Shown here: piece after piece, positions 60,401 through 64,000 of the stretch
How the letters are laid out: the number at the start of each line of letters is the position of its first letter
How positions within the stretch are numbered: the stretch's first letter is position 1
Assembly: GCA_023055355.1 (NCBI GenBank)
Contig: JALJCS010000020.1
Span: 6,741,001 to 6,805,000, forward strand
Length of the DNA stretch: 64,000 nt
Origin: Agelaius tricolor
Lineage: Eukaryota; Chordata; Aves; Passeriformes; Icteridae
Reading direction: 5' to 3'
The notes under the pieces: model-generated
Databases searched by the model: none
Told to the model about the DNA's origin: nothing
Seen by the model: only the letters and a program-made list of their open reading frames with translations
Made by a program: the position numbers and the translations under genes

Positions 60401-63400
60401 ATGAATTTTTTTTTGAGGCTGTTCTTGTGTAAGGTCAGCTCATGGCACTGGCCACAGTCAGCAGTGTCTGGAGCTTTGCTTTTCCTGGGTGCTGTGTCCA
60501 AAGGTGGATTTAGTAACATGAGAGGATCCCAGGCTGCAGTCAGTGTGAGGAGAAAGGGGTGGAAATGGGGATGGGGTAGCAGCAGCCTGAGCATCAAGGT
60601 TGGAATTGATTTGTGGCAATTAAGCATTAAGGTCTGTGAGAGCAGGCCCACCTGCTGGGAGATTGGCTTTCCATCACCTGGGGAAGATGAATGGCCCCAG
60701 GAGAAGAAGGGGCAGCTACCTGAAAAGAATCCTAAAACCACCATATCTCCCTTTGGTATCTCGCAGCCCTTTTTATCACAGCTCAATCCCTTTGCTGGGA
60801 GTTGTATGCAAGCAAGTTGGAAGATAAAACTGCTGTTTGCTGCTGCTTTTTCTCCATTTCTCTTTGGCTCTGGCTTGAAATTTGCTAGGTGTCTTACTGA
60901 CTTTCTTCTTAGTCCTCTCTCAGTAGGACTGTGTTCCATACATGGCTCTCAGTTTCCTAGGGATTTTTTTCCCCTTGTAGAGAGATGCAGAGTGTGGAAT
61001 TAATAACAATGAATAACACATGCAACAAATACCATATTGCCCCTCTGTGCTGATGCAGTATGGAAAGCATCCAGGTCATGTGTCCCGGTGGCCAGGTCAC
61101 CCACCCATATTCTGTGTGCTCCTCCCCAGCATGCCCTTGCTGGGCAAGGCACCTCACCTGGCTGTGCATCTTGAGGTTCTCAAGTGGAAAATGAGAGTAG
61201 TGGCACTGTCCACAGTCCTGTTTGTTTGGATGAACGTGCAGCTGCAGCCCAGGTCAGGTCTTTTGGTCACAGCCCAAGTTGTGTCATAGATCATCTAAGT
61301 AATGTGTGTTGCATCAAATTTTTATTTCACTTCCAGCATGGGCTGTGTTTAAACCAGATTCTTGGTGCTGAGGTTGCAACTGGCTTCATTTCCTGCCCCA
61401 GAACAGAGATGGAACAAAATTTTAAAACAATTCTGCAAACCTATATTTACTTTTTACCAGTGAGGACCATATTTAAAGACAGATTTTGGTATTATGGCTC
61501 CAGTGCTAACATAAACAGGGTCTGATGGGAAAGGTTGTAAAATAATTGGGCTATTGATCATGTTTGGGGAGAAAGAAATTTCCATAGTAGATTTCAAACT
61601 GGAATAGCTCTGAAGGTTTGGCTGGCCAAACCCAACTAGCATTTCTGATTTAAAATTGCTATGGTAGCATGCAGTGGAACAGTGGGCCACAACTAGCAAT
61701 TTTTCAAAGGTAAACTACACAAGCCTTTGTGAATTGGGGCACTTACTTTTGTGAATTGGGTTAAACTTGTCATTCTTCACATGAAATAGAGTGTATTTAA
61801 GTTTTAGATGAGAACCTCCTTAGATATGCTACGGACTCCTTTCTAAGGGCAAAGTAGATTTGAGGGAGATAATTATCTAGTAATCACAGTGAAAGTTGCA
61901 TATATGGTTCTTTCTCCAGATGGGTTAACATGGTGGAAAGATTTTTATCAGTCCAGTCGTGCACCACAGACTTCAGTAGCATATGTGCTTGCCTGGACCC
62001 CGAGTTTAGTGATAAGTGAAAAGTTAATATGTGCTTGGCAGAGCAAGCTCTTAATTTCCCTTAAAATGGAGGGGGCAGAAATGATCTCATCGGACAAGAT
62101 GTCTTTGGGCTACTGCCCACTGTTAGGGATGTCCTAGACAGGGTTTATTTACTTGGTGTAGGCAGATTATTTCCCTTTCCCTCCATAAATCTGGCCTGCG
62201 GTAACTGTTAGCAAAAGAGCTTTCCACCTCCTGTATTGCAGGAAGCATTTAAGCTCTTGTTGAAATATGAAGCTCCCTTCCTTTATTAAAATTAAGAACC
62301 ACTTTCTCACATGGCAAAGTGATAATAAAGACTGAAATTGGATCTATAACTTCATGAAAAGAAGAAGAATTTTTTTTAAGACAAATCATGCATGGTAATG
62401 CCTTCATTGTTCTCTCGCTGTGTTCTTTGTATTGCTTAACTCCCTGCGAACAAAGAACCCATAACTAGAATTGTAAAAATAATCCAAGCATTTAAGTCAA
62501 AACTCAAAAGGCCCTTGGGAATCTCGTGCGAAGGTGTGCCCTTGAAATGGTGGTTTGGGGATTGTCTGAACAGGTTGGAACATCCTGGCCCTGAGGAAAT
62601 CTCTGGGAATTCTGCTGCTGACTCCGGCGGGGTCGGGATTCCGCGCTCGGCGCTTTGTGCCGGGCATTGAGCGGAGCCGTCTTTCAGCCTTTGAGAAACT
62701 CTGACTCCCTCCTCACGGGCAGGCGGGAGATTTTCTACTTGGTTGCACTCGTGAATTCTAGTTAAGGGAATTGCTTTTGGTCCCTCCATCTTTGTCACTT
62801 ACTTAAACAAACATGCAAACTGGAAGCATGCACTTGCCCAAGCTTCAGCAGCGAGTGCCTCCTCGAGATCTCTTGTTACTGATCTAGAACTTAAACTGAT
62901 TGGGAAAGTGGCTTTAAGATGAGGTTCAGTCATGCTTAAATGAAACCAATTGGGCAGAGAGATGAGAAATTTTAGTCGTACTTGGCATTCAGGTGTCTGA
63001 ACCCAGCTAGTTTGAAATATGAAGGTTTGGTACCTGAGCTTGAACACAGATCAGTAGGGAGGTTGTAAATTGAAGCAATGAGTGTTTCTTCAGCAGTTTA
63101 TTGCAAAATAATGGGGTTTTGAAAATACAGGGCTGTCCAGGGTCAAAGTCACCGGGAAAGAAAGGTACTTAAATAAACAATGAGGGAATTAGTCTGAAAT
63201 TTGCATGGAGACTCAGATAACCCGGGCCCTTTAAAACCTGATTGAACATAGATTTAGCCCTGTTGAGGAGAGACAGGGCCACAGGACCTCTCCCAGCCCC
63301 TGCTACTTCAGTGACTGATCAGATGTCTCATCCCTGCCAGGGTATTCGAGCAAACCAGTGGTTTGTCTGGCTCTGATTGTTGTACATATGGGCATTATCT

Positions 63401-64000
63401 TCCTGTGTCATGTCACAGTCCAGGGAGAGGAGGGGGGAGTTACCAGAGTTAGAGGGAGTTTCCCCATATCCCCCATCTTCCACATTCATTGTGCCGTGGC
63501 CAATGACATCATCTGTTGCTCAAGAACTGCTGTTGATGAAATAAACTCCGTATTTAATGAAAACCAAAACCCAAAGAAGCCATATTCCCCAGAAACTTGA
63601 TCCAGGGCTCCAAGAAAATTGTTACACTTCAGTTGCCTCATCCTAATTCTCCATCAAGAGAAAAAGTTAAGGAAAAATTACTAGAGGAAACTTTCTGAGC
63701 TTTCAGCAGCAATATCCCACAGACTTTTGTTCATCCAGAGTAACCCCACAAAGCTCAACAACCTGGTTTATAGTGAACTTGTTTTTAATTTATGCTAGTA
63801 AAATTAGGTCCAAAATGTGAGCTGTTGTTGCAGGAACAGGGAGTTGGAAAGCTACATCCCAGGTATCTGATAAGAGCTTACTTAGACTTCCCTGCCACTC
63901 AGGATCACAGAAAAGTTGCAGTGGCAGAAAGATTGGCTGTAACCTTTCTGTGTTTAGCTGTAATGGAACGTGCAAAAGCTTGAACATTTCTGGAAGGTGC

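Larger units (their letters stand above)
55078..64000 (+). other. Candidate intron 2, extending beyond the window
   Basis: It begins at the GTATGA donor. A pyrimidine-rich tract lies at 55,151-55,220, a GC-retaining AT-rich candidate element at 57,220-57,450, and T runs at 59,391-59,402 and 59,945-59,957. I could not support another exon: open frames of about 200 codons on both strands at 60,331-61,003 have no recognisable domain. The rest is ordinary AT-rich sequence with no RNA gene seen. Confidence 0.4.

Noticed and set aside
60331..61003. Opposed open frames of 202 and 210 codons in candidate intron 2
   Set aside because: Both strands are open over the same bases, a mark of chance. Neither product resembles a known family.
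1..64000. tRNA, rRNA or endogenous retroviral sequences
   Set aside because: No cloverleaf with A and B boxes, no rRNA core, and no long terminal repeat pair or gag/pol-like frame was recognised on reading either strand. Weak or short cases could have been missed without a search tool.

Overview
This window looks like nuclear DNA from a bird. The strongest marker is a CR1 LINE 3' end at about 9342-9405, finishing in the avian-type doubled ATTCTATG terminus. Other support comes from very low interspersed-repeat density, short AT-rich intergenic sequence broken by GC-rich patches, and one large CpG island with vertebrate-type splice sites. Nothing looks bacterial or viral. The species cannot be read from the sequence.

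Positions 1 to about 45,300 look intergenic, gene-desert-like. I could not support any coding exon there. The block holds one CR1 fragment, two probable old interspersed repeats (about 29,766-30,005 and 31,510-31,620), homopolymer and microsatellite tracts, and several AT-rich stretches rich in homeodomain-type TAAT cores that read like candidate conserved non-coding elements. That last point is inference from composition only. Two foldable inverted repeats (28,709-28,731 and 42,183-42,278) are the most structured items.

From 45,330 a CA-rich cryptic minisatellite runs into a CpG island (about 45,790-48,020) with GC boxes and an inverted CCAAT box. This looks like the promoter and first exon of a plus-strand gene. 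The best start codon, in a strong context, is at 46,861. After only 19 coding bases it is cut by a consensus donor (46,880). The 5' leader is unusual, with two upstream ORFs, a U-rich stretch and an A-rich stretch that can pair.

Intron 1 would run to about 55,023. It contains a GC-rich patch with a G-quadruplex motif, a 58-bp tandem repeat with alternating variants, and a perfect inverted repeat built on TGACAG sites. A 54-base candidate exon 2 (55,024-55,077) has good splice sites. The rest of the window would be intron 2, still open at 64,000. I do not recognise the gene. Only about 24 residues would be encoded here, too few to name it. The layout (long upstream desert, CpG-island promoter, tiny first coding exon, long introns) is common for developmental regulators, but that is context, not identification.
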